NCBI GenBank assembly: GCA_030649945.1
Contig: JAUSFE010000040.1
Span: forward strand, 90,266-154,265
Length of the DNA stretch: 64,000 nucleotides
Source: Dehalococcoidia bacterium
GTDB taxonomy: Bacteria > Chloroflexota > Dehalococcoidia > SM23-28-2 > RBG-16-64-32
Reading direction: 5' to 3'
Shown here in pieces: positions 8,095 to 16,184 of the stretch; position 1 is the first letter of the stretch; each line of letters begins with the position of its first letter. The translations under genes and the position numbers were made by a program. The notes under the pieces were generated by a model. It made no database searches and was not told where the DNA came from. It saw only the letters and a list, made by a program, of their open reading frames with translations.

Positions 8095-9441
8095 ATGAAG
8101 CCGCGCATTCAATATGTCAAAACCTCTGATGGCGTGAACATCGCGTTCGCCGAGGCGGGCCAGGGCAGGCCCTACATTAGTATGCCGGTGCCGGCGTTCA
8201 GCCACGCCGAGCTTGGCTGGGAGATGTTCGCGCCTGCCCTGCAGTCTCTCCCGGCCAAGTTCCGCATGGTGCTTTATGACGCACGCGGCTCCGGCCTCTC
8301 CGATCGCAGCGCGGTCGATTTCTCGATGGAGGCGATGATCCGAGACCTCGAGGCGGTTGTGGAGCGAGCCGGGTTCGATTCATTTGTGCTATCGGCATAC
8401 ATCAGCGCTGTGCCGATCGCTGTGACTTACGCGGCTGCCCATCCGGAGCGTGTGTCGCACTTGGTCCTTTGCGACGGCTGGACCAAGATCTCCGATATTT
8501 CCGAGTCTTCCGTCTACCAGGTGGCGGCGCAGCTGCGGGAGATGGACTGGGTGCTCTTCACCGAGACATTCGGCCAGGTCCTGTGGGCGTACGCAGACCC
8601 CTCGTATGGGCGCCGATTCGCTGAGTTCATGCAGCTGTGCTGTGAACCGGAGGCGCACCGAGCGGCCTGGGAGGCGTGGGAGAGCTACGACGTCACTGCA
8701 CTCCTGCCGCAGGTGACCGCTCCCACACTCGTCGTCCACAACAGGAACAGCCGATGGTTCCCTTCGGCAGTGGGCCAGCGGATCGCGGCGGCCATCCCGG
8801 GCGCGCGCCTGACGCTGATAGACGACGTTACTTACGCCCCTGTGCCCGAGCTTATCGAAGCGTTCGTCCTCGACAGCGAACCGCCAGCGGGCCGCGCCCC
8901 TGAACTCCCCTCCGGCACGGCAGTCATTCTCTTCGCGGACATCGCGGACTCGACGGGCCTGACGGAGCGGATTGGAGACGCGGCGTTCCGGGAGAAGGCG
9001 CGGGGGCTGGATGGGGTGCTGCGGACGGTTATTCGGGAGAACGGCGGGACGCCGGTGGAGGGGAAGCTGCTCGGGGATGGCGTGCTGGCGGTGTTCACCT
9101 CCGCGCGGCAGGCGATTGGGGCGGCGCTGATGTGCGGGGATGCGGGCAACCGCGAGGGATTGCCCCTGCATTTGGGGATACACGCGGGGGATGTCATCCG
9201 CGAGGAGAACAACGTCTACGGCGGCGCGGTCAACGTCGCGTCGCGGATCTCGGGGCTGTCGGCGGCGGGGGAGGTGCTGGTGTCCGAGACGGTGCGCTCG
9301 CTGGCGCGGACGTCGGCGGGGGTGGGGTTCGAGGACCGGGGCGAGCAGGCGCTGAAGGGGGTGGGAGAGAAGGTGCGGGTGTGGGCGGTTAGGGATGAGG
9401 CAAGCCGGCAAACCGGCAAACCTGCAAACCAGGGGGCGTGA
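8095..9441 (+). CDS. alpha/beta-hydrolase fused to class III adenylate/guanylate cyclase
   Basis: Two-domain protein of 448 residues. Residues 1 to about 265 have the alpha/beta-hydrolase layout (RMVLYDARGSGLSD, APTLVVHNRNSRWFPS), but the nucleophile elbow reads LSAYISAVP with no GxSxG, so this half is probably a sensor rather than an enzyme. Residues about 275-440 are a complete class III cyclase: FADIADST and LLGDGV give the metal aspartates, EGKLLGDG the purine lysine, and GGAVNVASRI the transition-state Asn and Arg. An in-frame GTG lies one codon upstream; I prefer the ATG, 7 bp after GGGAGAG. Such fusions are recurrent in Chloroflexota and Actinobacteria. Confidence 0.9.
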   Translation: MKPRIQYVKTSDGVNIAFAEAGQGRPYISMPVPAFSHAELGWEMFAPALQSLPAKFRMVLYDARGSGLSDRSAVDFSMEAMIRDLEAVVERAGFDSFVLSAYISAVPIAVTYAAAHPERVSHLVLCDGWTKISDISESSVYQVAAQLREMDWVLFTETFGQVLWAYADPSYGRRFAEFMQLCCEPEAHRAAWEAWESYDVTALLPQVTAPTLVVHNRNSRWFPSAVGQRIAAAIPGARLTLIDDVTYAPVPELIEAFVLDSEPPAGRAPELPSGTAVILFADIADSTGLTERIGDAAFREKARGLDGVLRTVIRENGGTPVEGKLLGDGVLAVFTSARQAIGAALMCGDAGNREGLPLHLGIHAGDVIREENNVYGGAVNVASRISGLSAAGEVLVSETVRSLARTSAGVGFEDRGEQALKGVGEKVRVWAVRDEASRQTGKPANQGA

Positions 9442-9530
9442 TGGAGCCGCTCATCCAGTACATGGACGCATGCCATCGAGACGGACTGGCAGATCCCGGA
9501 TCTGCGCGACGGGTTCCTGCGTCTCGCTGA
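9441..9530 (+). pseudogene. 29-codon remnant resembling the start of the hydrolase-cyclase gene
   Basis: The open frame starts inside the stop of the fusion gene (TGATG). Its first residues MEPLIQY match MKPRIQY at the start of that gene, and then homology fades before a stop at 9528-9530. The next gene starts 9 bp later. I read it as the 5' scar of a tandem duplicate; it could also be translated as a short coupling peptide. Confidence 0.4.
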
Positions 9531-9539
9531 GAATCGCCC

Positions 9540-10169
9540 GTGATCGACGACACCGCCGCCGCCGTCCTCCGCCGCCTCGAGCGCCGCGACGCCCTCGAGC
9601 GTGAGAGCGGCGCCGCCCGCGCCGAGCGCCTGCGACAGGTCACGCCCGACGTGGGACGCTTCCTGCACACGCTCGTCCTCGCGGCGAAGCCGGGGTCGGT
9701 CGTGGAGGTCGGCACGTCCGGCGGCTACTCCACCATCTGGCTTGCCACCGCCGCCCGCGCCGTCGGCGCCTCGCTGGTGACGCTGGAGATGGACCCGGCC
9801 AAGGTGCGGACGGCGCGCGAGAGCCTGCGTGAAGCCGGCGTTGGTGAGACGGTGACGCTCCTGCAGGAAGACGCGTTCGTCTACCTTGGGCGGCGCGAGG
9901 AAGCCATTGACTTCGCGTTCCTGGACGCGGAGAAGGAGGACTACCTCGCTTTCTACGAGCTGCTGGTCCCGCTCCTGGCCGGCGGCGGCGTTCTTGTCGC
10001 GGACAACCTTACCTCCCACGCGGAGGAGCTTGCCGGCTTCCGGGAGCGCGCGCTGTCAGATCCGCGCGTCTCCGCTGTCGTCGTGCCCATCGGCCGGGGC
10101 GAGCTCCTGGCCGTGCGGGATAGCCGGCGGGGCGGGGCCGGCGGCGCGGCGGGCACAATCGTCTCGTAA
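9540..10169 (+). CDS. SAM-dependent O-methyltransferase (class I, COMT-like)
   Basis: Methyltransferase of 209 residues in the family 3 (catechol/caffeoyl-CoA) group. Motif I is VVEVGTSGGYSTIWLA, followed by VTLEMDPAKV for the ribose-binding acid, IDFAFLDAEKEDY with the metal-binding aspartate, and GGVLVADNLTSHA. The family methylates vicinal hydroxyls in a divalent-metal-dependent way. The start is a GTG at 9540 with no strong Shine-Dalgarno, consistent with coupling to the short frame upstream. The gene ends 29 bp before tRNA-Leu(UAA). Substrate unknown. Confidence 0.88.
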   Translation: MIDDTAAAVLRRLERRDALERESGAARAERLRQVTPDVGRFLHTLVLAAKPGSVVEVGTSGGYSTIWLATAARAVGASLVTLEMDPAKVRTARESLREAGVGETVTLLQEDAFVYLGRREEAIDFAFLDAEKEDYLAFYELLVPLLAGGGVLVADNLTSHAEELAGFRERALSDPRVSAVVVPIGRGELLAVRDSRRGGAGGAAGTIVS

Positions 10170-10198
10170 TCCTGGAAGACGCTACAATCTGCCATGGG

Positions 10199-10284
10199 GC
10201 CGGGGTGGCGGAACGGTAGACGCGGCGGACTTAAAATCCGCTGCCCGCAAGGGCGTGTGGGTTCGAATCCCACCCCCGGCACCA
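10199..10284 (+). tRNA. tRNA-Leu (anticodon UAA), integration target
   Basis: Class II tRNA of 86 nt including CCA: acceptor GCCGGGG/CCCCGGC, anticodon loop CTTAAAA (TAA in DNA), long variable arm CTGCCCGCAAGGGCG and T-arm GGTTCGAATCC. Its last 59 bp are duplicated at 48504-48562, so this is the restored copy at the left end of the integrated element. Confidence 0.96.
10226..10284 (+). repeat. left attachment repeat (attL)
   Basis: 59 bp running from CGGACTTAAAATCCG in the anticodon arm to the CCA end of tRNA-Leu(UAA), identical base for base to 48504-48562. The bases just outside differ on both sides. A crossover within the anticodon stem-loop is usual for tRNA-targeting tyrosine recombinases. 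Confidence 0.93.
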
Positions 10285-10325
10285 GCATTTCGTATCTAAT
10301 TTCGTGTCACGGGGAAGGATCAAGC

Positions 10326-10366
10326 GTTGCTGTCAGAATCGATTTGACAGCAATTGTGACAGCAAC
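10326..10366. promoter_or_regulatory. left arm-type integrase binding cluster
   Basis: GTTGCTGTCA (10326-10335) is inverted relative to two direct copies of TGACAGCAA in 10345-10366. The 22-bp unit with the two direct copies recurs exactly at 48382-48403. Position just inside each att repeat suggests arm-type binding sites for a recombinase or excisionase. Confidence 0.6.
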
Positions 10367-10378
10367 TGGGGCAACCAA

Positions 10379-11524
10379 CTATGGACGAGCGAGCAGCGCG
10401 TCAAGCGCCCGAGCCGCTTCTTGCTGCATCGTCGGCGTCACATGGCTGTAGAGGTCCATGGTGATCGCGATGTTGGAGTGGCCCAGCATCTCTGACACGA
10501 TCTTGGCGTGAATTCCCTGGCCGAGCAGGAGGGTGGCTGCGGTGTGTCGCAGGTCGTGAAAGCGAATCTTCGGCAGTCCGGCCTTGCCGAGCAGCGGGTG
10601 GAACCGGCGGCGCAGTAGAAACGTTCCATCGAGCGGCCCGCCTTGCGGGTTGGCGAAAACCAGGTCTTGCCCCTGCCACGCTGGCCCGGCCCGCAACCGC
10701 TCTTCGGCCTGCGCAATGCGGTGCTGCCTCAGCGCCGACCGGGCAGCTTCAGTGAGGGCGATCTGACGCCGCGAGCGGGACGACTTGGGGTCGGTGAAGA
10801 CGAACCCGTCTCGGACGTGATGGAGGGTGAAGCGGACGTTGACGGTGCCACGATCGAGGTCTACGTCCTTCCAGTGGAGCGCGAGAATCTCGCCCTGTCG
10901 CATCCCTGTCGTGAGGGCGAGGACGTAGAGCGCTTCGAGACGGTCGCCGCGCGCCGCTTCCAGTAGGCATCTCGCCTCTTCTGGAGAGAGGACTTGCATC
11001 TCGGTCCGCGGGACTCTGGGCGCCGTGACGAGGTCGGCCACGTTGCGAGCGACCAGATTCCATCGAAGGGCCTGTCGAAGCGCCCGGTGGACCACGGCGT
11101 GAAGCTGGCGAATCGTGGCCGGCGCGCTACCGTTCGCCTGCATCTCTGCGTAGAGCGCCTGCAGTTGCTGCGGCGCTAACTTGCTCAGCGGCAAGCGGCC
11201 GATAGCGGGGAGTGCGTGCACTCGGAGGAGTTGTTCGTAGCGATACCAGGTTCGCGGCTTGAGCGAGGGCCGAACCGTGGTCAGCCAGCTTGAAGCGAAC
11301 TGGCTGAACGACTGGCGCTCTACGACGAGCGGAACGCCATCCTGCTGGGCTTTGAGTGCTGCGGCCAGTTTAGTCGACACATCCTGACGCGTGCGGCCCA
11401 TGAAGTGCTTTCGCCTGCCGCGACCTAAGCTGAGACTCGCCACCCATCTTCCGTCGCCTCTTTGGTAGACAGATCCTTCACCGTTCGCTCGCCTACTCAC
11501 CGGAAAGCCTCGCTTTCTTCGCAT
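10379..11524 (-). CDS. tyrosine recombinase (left-end integrase)
   Basis: Integrase of 381 residues from the chosen ATG. It has an AP2-like N-terminal DNA-binding segment (GEGSVYQRGDGRWVASLSLG), a core-binding domain near residues 70-165, and a catalytic domain with Arg209 (TTGMRQGE), HDLRH (323-327), His349 (LGHSN) and Tyr359 (MDLYSH). It points toward attL, 94 bp away, the classical arrangement. An upstream in-frame extension exists but lies inside the preceding gene; GTG at 11500, overlapping that gene's TAG, is an alternative start. Predicted to integrate and excise the element at tRNA-Leu. Confidence 0.92.
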   Translation of the reverse strand: MRRKRGFPVSRRANGEGSVYQRGDGRWVASLSLGRGRRKHFMGRTRQDVSTKLAAALKAQQDGVPLVVERQSFSQFASSWLTTVRPSLKPRTWYRYEQLLRVHALPAIGRLPLSKLAPQQLQALYAEMQANGSAPATIRQLHAVVHRALRQALRWNLVARNVADLVTAPRVPRTEMQVLSPEEARCLLEAARGDRLEALYVLALTTGMRQGEILALHWKDVDLDRGTVNVRFTLHHVRDGFVFTDPKSSRSRRQIALTEAARSALRQHRIAQAEERLRAGPAWQGQDLVFANPQGGPLDGTFLLRRRFHPLLGKAGLPKIRFHDLRHTAATLLLGQGIHAKIVSEMLGHSNIAITMDLYSHVTPTMQQEAARALDALLARP

Positions 11525-12485
11525 GGTAATAAGCTCTGTTACGACATAGAGAATCGCAGTAGCGTTGGTCTCGGCGTTTCGGTATGAACCTGCCGCCGTT
11601 GGGACAAAAGGGTGCCAGGCACTGTCGTTCGACCGCAGTCCCACCTGCGATATGATCCTGTAACAGGACATATGCGGCGCTCAGGAGTGAGTCCGGGAAA
11701 TAGCGGACCGCATAGTCGACATATGGCAAGACAGCGCGGCTGATGCCTCCTCGCAGCGCTTCATTAACCGAGTGCGCAACGTAGTAGCGCATCGGTTCAA
11801 AGACATCGCTTGTCGGCCACTTCGTTAGCAAGTTCCAAGGATCGTTCGACGCCTCGGTCAAGACCCTGAATCTCCCCTGCAGGCACTCGCCAGGTGCGGC
11901 GCCCCCGAAGGCATCCAACGAAACATCTCCGCGTTCTGGGTCGAGCGACCGCGTTAGACTCCGATCTGGCACGCCGCCACGCACGATCATCGATACGATG
12001 ACCCGAGTCGGCGAGCGTTCCCACCGCACGAACGGTGCTATCTGGTCCCGATCCTCCCGGCTCACCCACTCCCAGAGATGCCAGAGCGCCGAGAACATAC
12101 CGGCACTGCTTCGCCAGGTGCCAAGTGACGCCCCTGACAACCCGCGGCCCAATCTCCCGGGGACTACGCGCTCTCCCCGACCCAGCGAACCCCACTCGTT
12201 CGCGAAAGTCAGGATTCGCTCCGGTGTGCACTTCATGCCCAGTTCAACCAGGACCGGAAGTAGGCGGCGCCTACGGAGAATCGGGTACCTGATCCATTCC
12301 CGTCCTTTTGGAATCAACCACGGGCCAAGATCAGGCGGCAATCCGTCGAAGTGTTCGTCTGGGCCTACCTCCCAATCGATCCACTCGTAGCCAAGTTCCG
12401 GCTTTTGCCAGAACCCGGCCAGAGGTCGATCCAGGTCGAGTGCCTCCGCGACAAAGCTGGATGCTTTTTCAGACGGTTTGAACAT
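11493..12485 (-). CDS. unknown protein with C-terminal CGNR-like zinc ribbon
   Basis: A 330-residue protein with no domain I recognise over its first ~280 residues. The C-terminus carries CLAPFCPNGGRFIPKRRDQR followed by YCDSLCRNRAYYH, which is the C-x4-C...YC-x3-C-R pattern of CGNR-type zinc fingers, so DNA binding is likely. It overlaps the integrase gene that follows by about 30 bp and so belongs to the recombination module. It could be a transcriptional regulator or a recombination directionality partner; the sequence does not decide. Confidence 0.7.
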   Translation of the reverse strand: MFKPSEKASSFVAEALDLDRPLAGFWQKPELGYEWIDWEVGPDEHFDGLPPDLGPWLIPKGREWIRYPILRRRRLLPVLVELGMKCTPERILTFANEWGSLGRGERVVPGRLGRGLSGASLGTWRSSAGMFSALWHLWEWVSREDRDQIAPFVRWERSPTRVIVSMIVRGGVPDRSLTRSLDPERGDVSLDAFGGAAPGECLQGRFRVLTEASNDPWNLLTKWPTSDVFEPMRYYVAHSVNEALRGGISRAVLPYVDYAVRYFPDSLLSAAYVLLQDHIAGGTAVERQCLAPFCPNGGRFIPKRRDQRYCDSLCRNRAYYHAKKARLSGE

Positions 12486-12522
12486 ACATACAGGGTATCA
12501 TGTTCGTCCAATCCCGTCCACA

Positions 12523-12792
12523 ATGGGCTCGTACAGGTTCATCGCGGTTCACAGGAGTTATGACATCAGCGACAAGGTGTTACTTACAGTCCCCGAAGCG
12601 GCGGAGAGGCTGGGTGTAGGGAGATCGTTCTTGTACGGGGTGATCCAGCGAGGCGAATTGGCCAGCGTGAAACTCGGTCGCGCGCGTCGTGTGCCCGTCG
12701 CAGCATTGGCGAGCTACGTTGAGTGGCTTCAAGCCGCCGAAGAGCAGAGCGCATACTCGCCCTCTCCCAACTGGCCAGCGACGGGAATCTAG
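12523..12792 (+). CDS. excisionase-like helix-turn-helix protein
   Basis: A small protein of about 89 residues whose core is LTVPEAAERLGVGRSFLYGV followed by IQRGELASVKLGRARRVPVAALASYVEWL, the MerR/excisionase (HTH_17) fold. It is divergent from the CGNR-like gene and near the integrase, the place expected for an Xis. The start is unclear: the ATG at 12523 lacks a good ribosome site, and a GTG at 12574 directly before the domain is possible. Confidence 0.75.
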   Translation: MGSYRFIAVHRSYDISDKVLLTVPEAAERLGVGRSFLYGVIQRGELASVKLGRARRVPVAALASYVEWLQAAEEQSAYSPSPNWPATGI

Positions 12793-13187
12793 AAAGGGGG
12801 AGAGGCCGGGGGAACAAGAACCAGGGCGGCCGGCGCCGCTGGGGACATAGCGTTTCTGCTTGACGTAGCTTCGGCGAAAGAGCATGCAGGCCGGCCCTGT
12901 GCCCGGACTTGAGCCGGGGCCCCGCTTCCGGGTAGCGGACTACTGAACCGGTGAGTGGGACTGGGATGAATGCCGCCCTGGGGAAAATGGCGAGCTTAGC
13001 ACGGTGGGCATCACGGGAGGGCACCAGCACCGTCCGAGCCAGAAGTACCCCTTGCGACGCCGACCGACCGAGGGCCTAACCCGACGGAAGGTGGCGTGAG
13101 CGGGCCGTTCGATGGGCTTGCTCTGCCTTCCTCCTCAAGCTCTTCCCTCTGGAAGCGGCCGCTAGGCCGCAAACGAAAGGGGCGCAC
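12793..13187. other. 395-bp gap without a supported gene
   Basis: Open frames here have no ribosome sites and no family signature. The end of the gap holds CGAAAGGGGCGCAC, the ribosome site of the next gene. The composition is GC-rich with scattered small inverted repeats. Confidence 0.4.
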
Positions 13188-13397
13188 ATGAACAACACAG
13201 GCTTCAAGAACAGGCTACCGCGCAGGGGTACACGCCAAGACGCCGCTATGCGGAAGCACCGGCTGAAGAACCAGCGCGACAGACTACCGCGGACGCGAGA
13301 CATGGACAAGCTGCTCTTGCAGGCGCAACGCGATATGGCCCGGGAGGTTGCTGGGTTTGGCGTCGGTCCACAGGTAAGAGGACAGGAGGGATCGTGA
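13188..13397 (+). CDS. small basic protein, 69 aa, unknown
   Basis: A strongly basic polypeptide with many Arg and Lys residues (RLPRRGTRQDAAMRKHRLKN and onward) and a predicted helical end (LLLQAQRDMAREVAG). AAAGGGG precedes the ATG by 6 bp. The stop overlaps the next start (TGATG), so it leads a small operon with the following two genes. Nucleic-acid binding is possible from charge only. Confidence 0.55.
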   Translation: MNNTGFKNRLPRRGTRQDAAMRKHRLKNQRDRLPRTRDMDKLLLQAQRDMAREVAGFGVGPQVRGQEGS

Positions 13398-13849
13398 TGA
13401 GCTCCTACATAGAAGCTGAGGTGACGGACAAGGGTGCCTGTATCATCACGGGGCGCTGCTCTCAGCTCGACTACCACGAACCGGGCGACTTTCGCCGCTC
13501 CCGTGATCCCGGTTCCCACCTAGACCCCAGGAAGCCCGTGTTGCTGGCGCGCCAGTTCCACGACCGCATAACGTTTGGCGGCTGGCGCGACGAGCTGAAG
13601 GATGGCCGCTACCGCTGCTGGGATGATGCGGGCAACACCGTGCGTGACGTCCCGGTGCGGCTCGACGATCGGCTGGGTTGCATGGTGGCCAACTGGAAGG
13701 ACGAGGACACCGTTCGGGACGTGGCGGCGTTCATCCCTACCACCGGCCTTCCGCCTCTGGTGGACCTAAGGGAGCGCCTTGTCGACTGTTCTGATGAGGC
13801 CATGGGTGTGGTCTACGAGCAGGCCGAGGCCTTCGCCCAGCGCTGCTAA
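13397..13849 (+). CDS. hypothetical protein, 150 aa
   Basis: Soluble protein with a beta-rich centre (RITFGGWRDELKDGRYRCWD, DDRLGCMVANWKDED). I recognise no family. The ATG at 13397 overlaps the upstream TGA and has AGGAGG 6 bp before it; the in-frame GTG one codon upstream is less likely. The next gene starts 2 bp after its stop, which supports a three-gene transcript within the element. Confidence 0.6.
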   Translation: MSSYIEAEVTDKGACIITGRCSQLDYHEPGDFRRSRDPGSHLDPRKPVLLARQFHDRITFGGWRDELKDGRYRCWDDAGNTVRDVPVRLDDRLGCMVANWKDEDTVRDVAAFIPTTGLPPLVDLRERLVDCSDEAMGVVYEQAEAFAQRC

Positions 13850-13850
13850 C

Positions 13851-14300
13851 ATGCTGTCCTGCCTGACTGTGGCTATCCTGCGCGATCGCTACCGCTTCGA
13901 GGAGTGGCCGAGGAACACGCCTGGCTGGTGGCGCGAGGGGAAGCCCTACCCTCACGATGAGCCGTACTGGCCGCACGTCGTCGGCCGCATCATCAACAGC
14001 TCCTGGCGCGCCGCCTATCCCCGTCACCAGGTATGGTGCGAGTTCGAGGAGTTTGCCAGAAATGGCAATTCTCCGCAGGCCGAGGAGCTGGCGCTCGAGC
14101 TCGGCAAGCAGTCCTGGAACGTGATCCTGCAGGCCAAAGATAAGGAAGCGGCGCTGGCGGAGGCTCTCGACCTCAAGGCAGAGGTCGGAGAAGTGAGGGG
14201 CGACATGTTCGCCGCCCGCCTGCAGGCGTGGTCTTCTGGCAGGAGCGAAGTGGGAGTACGGCTGTCCTTGCGGGTGCGGCTGGTGGGGCCGGCAGCGTGA
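13851..14300 (+). CDS. hypothetical protein, 149 aa
   Basis: Starts MLSCLTVAILRDRYRFEEWP and is rich in Trp, Glu and Arg. The second half (EELALELGKQSWNVILQAKD, then alternating Ala/Leu/Glu) should form long helices, possibly a coiled coil. No known domain. A longer upstream extension exists but would overlap the preceding gene in another frame, so the ATG 2 bp after that stop is chosen. Confidence 0.55.
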   Translation: MLSCLTVAILRDRYRFEEWPRNTPGWWREGKPYPHDEPYWPHVVGRIINSSWRAAYPRHQVWCEFEEFARNGNSPQAEELALELGKQSWNVILQAKDKEAALAEALDLKAEVGEVRGDMFAARLQAWSSGRSEVGVRLSLRVRLVGPAA

Positions 14301-14330
14301 GTTTCGGAAGAGACGGCGAGCGGAGGCGTG

Positions 14331-14609
14331 ATGGACCGGATGGTTGACGTCTCCGATAACGACGGCAGGAGGCCGTCCGTCTACTGTCCGCGCTGCAGGC
14401 AATCGCGGAGGCGAGAGGAGTGGCGACGGGTGTTCCGCCACCTCAGAAGCGGTTCCGAGAACGGCACGCCAGTTGAGGTGCTGCGACACAAAAGATGTGA
14501 CGAGATCGTCTACGTCTCCTTGTGCGGCGTGGACGGTGAGCCTGTCTGCGAGTACCAGCCACCCAGCAATGCCATTTGCAGGTCTGGGCTGAGAGGTCGC
14601 CGTGGTTAG
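14331..14609 (+). CDS. small zinc-ribbon protein, 92 aa
   Basis: MDRMVDVSDNDGRR leads into VYCPRCRQSRRREEWRR, a CPxC knuckle, with further cysteines at HKRCDE, SLCG and PVCE that could complete a zinc site. CGGAGGCG lies 3 bp before the ATG; a GTG one codon earlier is possible. The stop abuts the GTG of the DUF433 gene. Function unknown. Confidence 0.5.
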   Translation: MDRMVDVSDNDGRRPSVYCPRCRQSRRREEWRRVFRHLRSGSENGTPVEVLRHKRCDEIVYVSLCGVDGEPVCEYQPPSNAICRSGLRGRRG

Positions 14610-15311
14610 GTGTATACTGCGGTGACGATCATCCGGTTCCATACGAGGCTTCCCCTGTCTGACTGGCAAGGTTTCTACACCACCGCCCAAGTGTCGCGGC
14701 TTGCGGGCGTCCCCGCTGCAACGCTCTACGAATGGAAGAAGCGCGGCATCGTCACGCCATCACTTCAGCTGATCCACAATGGCGATGTCGTAGATCAAGG
14801 ATACTCCTACGCAGACCTCACCTTTGTGCGAATCATTCGAGCCATGCGGGAACGGAAGCTATCCTTCGATGGCGCTGCGAGGAGCCTACGACATCTTTAT
14901 GAGAGGCTGGGACCACCGGGCGAAGGGTGGGCAAACGAAAAGGTATTTGTCGTGGGCAACAGGGTGTACGCGGAACGTCCGGACCAATGGGGAACCACCG
15001 ACGCAACCGAGATGGGCCAGACGCTCATCCCCGTCTTCTTTGGGGACATCTTTGAGGAACTCCGTGGCCTAGAGGACGGGGCATCTATCCTGGTGCCACT
15101 CGAGTTCCGGAAGTATGTCGAGATAAACCCTCTCGTAATGGGTGGCGAGCCCGTTGTACTGGGCACCCGGCTGCCTACTGCGGTCCTTCGCACAATGTAT
15201 CGCAAGTACGGAAGCCTAGAGAGGTTAGCGGCCCTCTATCGACCGATTGAAAGGGTCAAGCTGCAGAAGGCGCTCGAGTACGAGAAGTACCTGGATGAGC
15301 GAGCAGCGTAG
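14610..15311 (+). CDS. MerR-like HTH plus DUF433 antitoxin
   Basis: A 233-residue protein with two DNA-binding parts. The N-terminal half (FYTTAQVSRLAGVPAATLYE, then SYADLTFVRIIRAMRERKLS) is a MerR-type helix-turn-helix; the C-terminal half (INPLVMGGEPVVLGTRLPTA...YRKYGSLERLAALYRPIERVK) is a DUF433 domain, the antitoxin partner of DUF5615 toxins. The toxin gene overlaps its end by 17 bp. Likely binds its own promoter and neutralises the toxin. GTG starts at 14610 and 14622 are both possible. Confidence 0.8.
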   Translation: MYTAVTIIRFHTRLPLSDWQGFYTTAQVSRLAGVPAATLYEWKKRGIVTPSLQLIHNGDVVDQGYSYADLTFVRIIRAMRERKLSFDGAARSLRHLYERLGPPGEGWANEKVFVVGNRVYAERPDQWGTTDATEMGQTLIPVFFGDIFEELRGLEDGASILVPLEFRKYVEINPLVMGGEPVVLGTRLPTAVLRTMYRKYGSLERLAALYRPIERVKLQKALEYEKYLDERAA

Positions 15312-15822
15312 AGAAAAGTTCCTCATAGACTCGGACTGCGACCCAGAATTGGTCAGGCTATTGCAGCGGGTAGGCTTCCGCGCCCGGAGCGTGCTTGCCT
15401 TACAGATCGCCAATGACGACACCCTGAACCTCATTTGGGCCCGGGAGCATGGTTACATTCTGGTGTGTCATGACAAGCGACGCGACCATGTCACGAAGTA
15501 TGCGTTCAATTCGGAGATGTTTTACCGCGGCGGGCAAGTGATTAGGATTAGCGGTCAACCGGGCCAGGACGCGACCTTGGCCCTAGGTAAGATTCTCGCT
15601 CAGCGCCCGGCATGGCAGGAGCACTTCCGCAAGGACAGCGGGCAGGTAGTAGTACACCCTAGGGGCTGTAACTTTACGACGGCTGCTGCGCTATTCGAAC
15701 GAACGCGCTATGCGCTTAAGCTGCCTATGGAAGATCCTGCCGTTCCGCTAAGGGAGAGGAAGCGATTGCCGATTCGCAAGAGGAAGCCCCGCGAGCCACG
15801 TGCGTCGGCTGGGCTAATGTAG
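15295..15822 (+). CDS. DUF5615 PIN-like toxin
   Basis: Protein of 175 residues. EKFLIDSDCDPELVRLLQRV and the later ILVCHDKRRDHVTKYA segment match the DUF5615 family, PIN-fold proteins predicted to be ribonucleases. The first acidic cluster (DSDCD) and the second aspartate (CHDKRRD) would bind metal. At the C-terminus a Lys/Arg-rich tail (RERKRLPIRKRKPREPRASA) is unusually long for the family. Translational overlap with the DUF433 gene supports a toxin-antitoxin pair that would stabilise the element. Confidence 0.8.
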   Translation: MSEQRREKFLIDSDCDPELVRLLQRVGFRARSVLALQIANDDTLNLIWAREHGYILVCHDKRRDHVTKYAFNSEMFYRGGQVIRISGQPGQDATLALGKILAQRPAWQEHFRKDSGQVVVHPRGCNFTTAAALFERTRYALKLPMEDPAVPLRERKRLPIRKRKPREPRASAGLM

Positions 15823-15920
15823 CCATTGCGATAATCCCTGCGTTTCGAACACGCGAATCGAGTATAATAATGAGCACAAACTGAATAGAGTTTCGCAGGT
15901 CATCTGCGTGGAGTACACAG

Positions 15921-15953
15921 GCCGGCCCAGGTCAAATCGGGTCGGCTTTTCTG
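15921..15953 (+). terminator. rho-independent terminator ahead of phage-like genes
   Basis: GCCGGCCC (15921-15928) pairs with GGGTCGGC (15939-15946) with one G-U pair and is followed by TTTTCTGTT. It ends the toxin-antitoxin transcript and may attenuate the small-terminase operon. Confidence 0.65.
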
Positions 15954-15968
15954 TTGCCTGGAGGGACG

Positions 15969-16184
15969 ATGACGAAGACAGTTACCGCGCAAAGAGGCAC
16001 ACCGCTCAGAGTGTCGCTTGGCCTCAGCGCATCGCGGCAAACGTCAGCACTCGTCAGCGGACGGGGATGGCCGGTCACATCTCTACAGGTCTCGATCCCA
16101 AAGACCGTGCGCTCGCAACGCGTGTGCGTGCGCAGGTTTTCGGCGTATTTTTCGGAGGTGATTAATGGGACGACGCGGGCCTAG
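15969..16184 (+). CDS. possible small basic protein, 71 aa
   Basis: The open frame MTKTVTAQRGTPLRVSLGLS is preceded by GGAGGGACG and overlaps the start of the small-terminase gene by 20 bp. It is Ser/Arg-rich and lacks a recognisable domain; another frame in the same stretch is also open. It may be leader sequence rather than a gene. Confidence 0.3.
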   Translation: MTKTVTAQRGTPLRVSLGLSASRQTSALVSGRGWPVTSLQVSIPKTVRSQRVCVRRFSAYFSEVINGTTRA

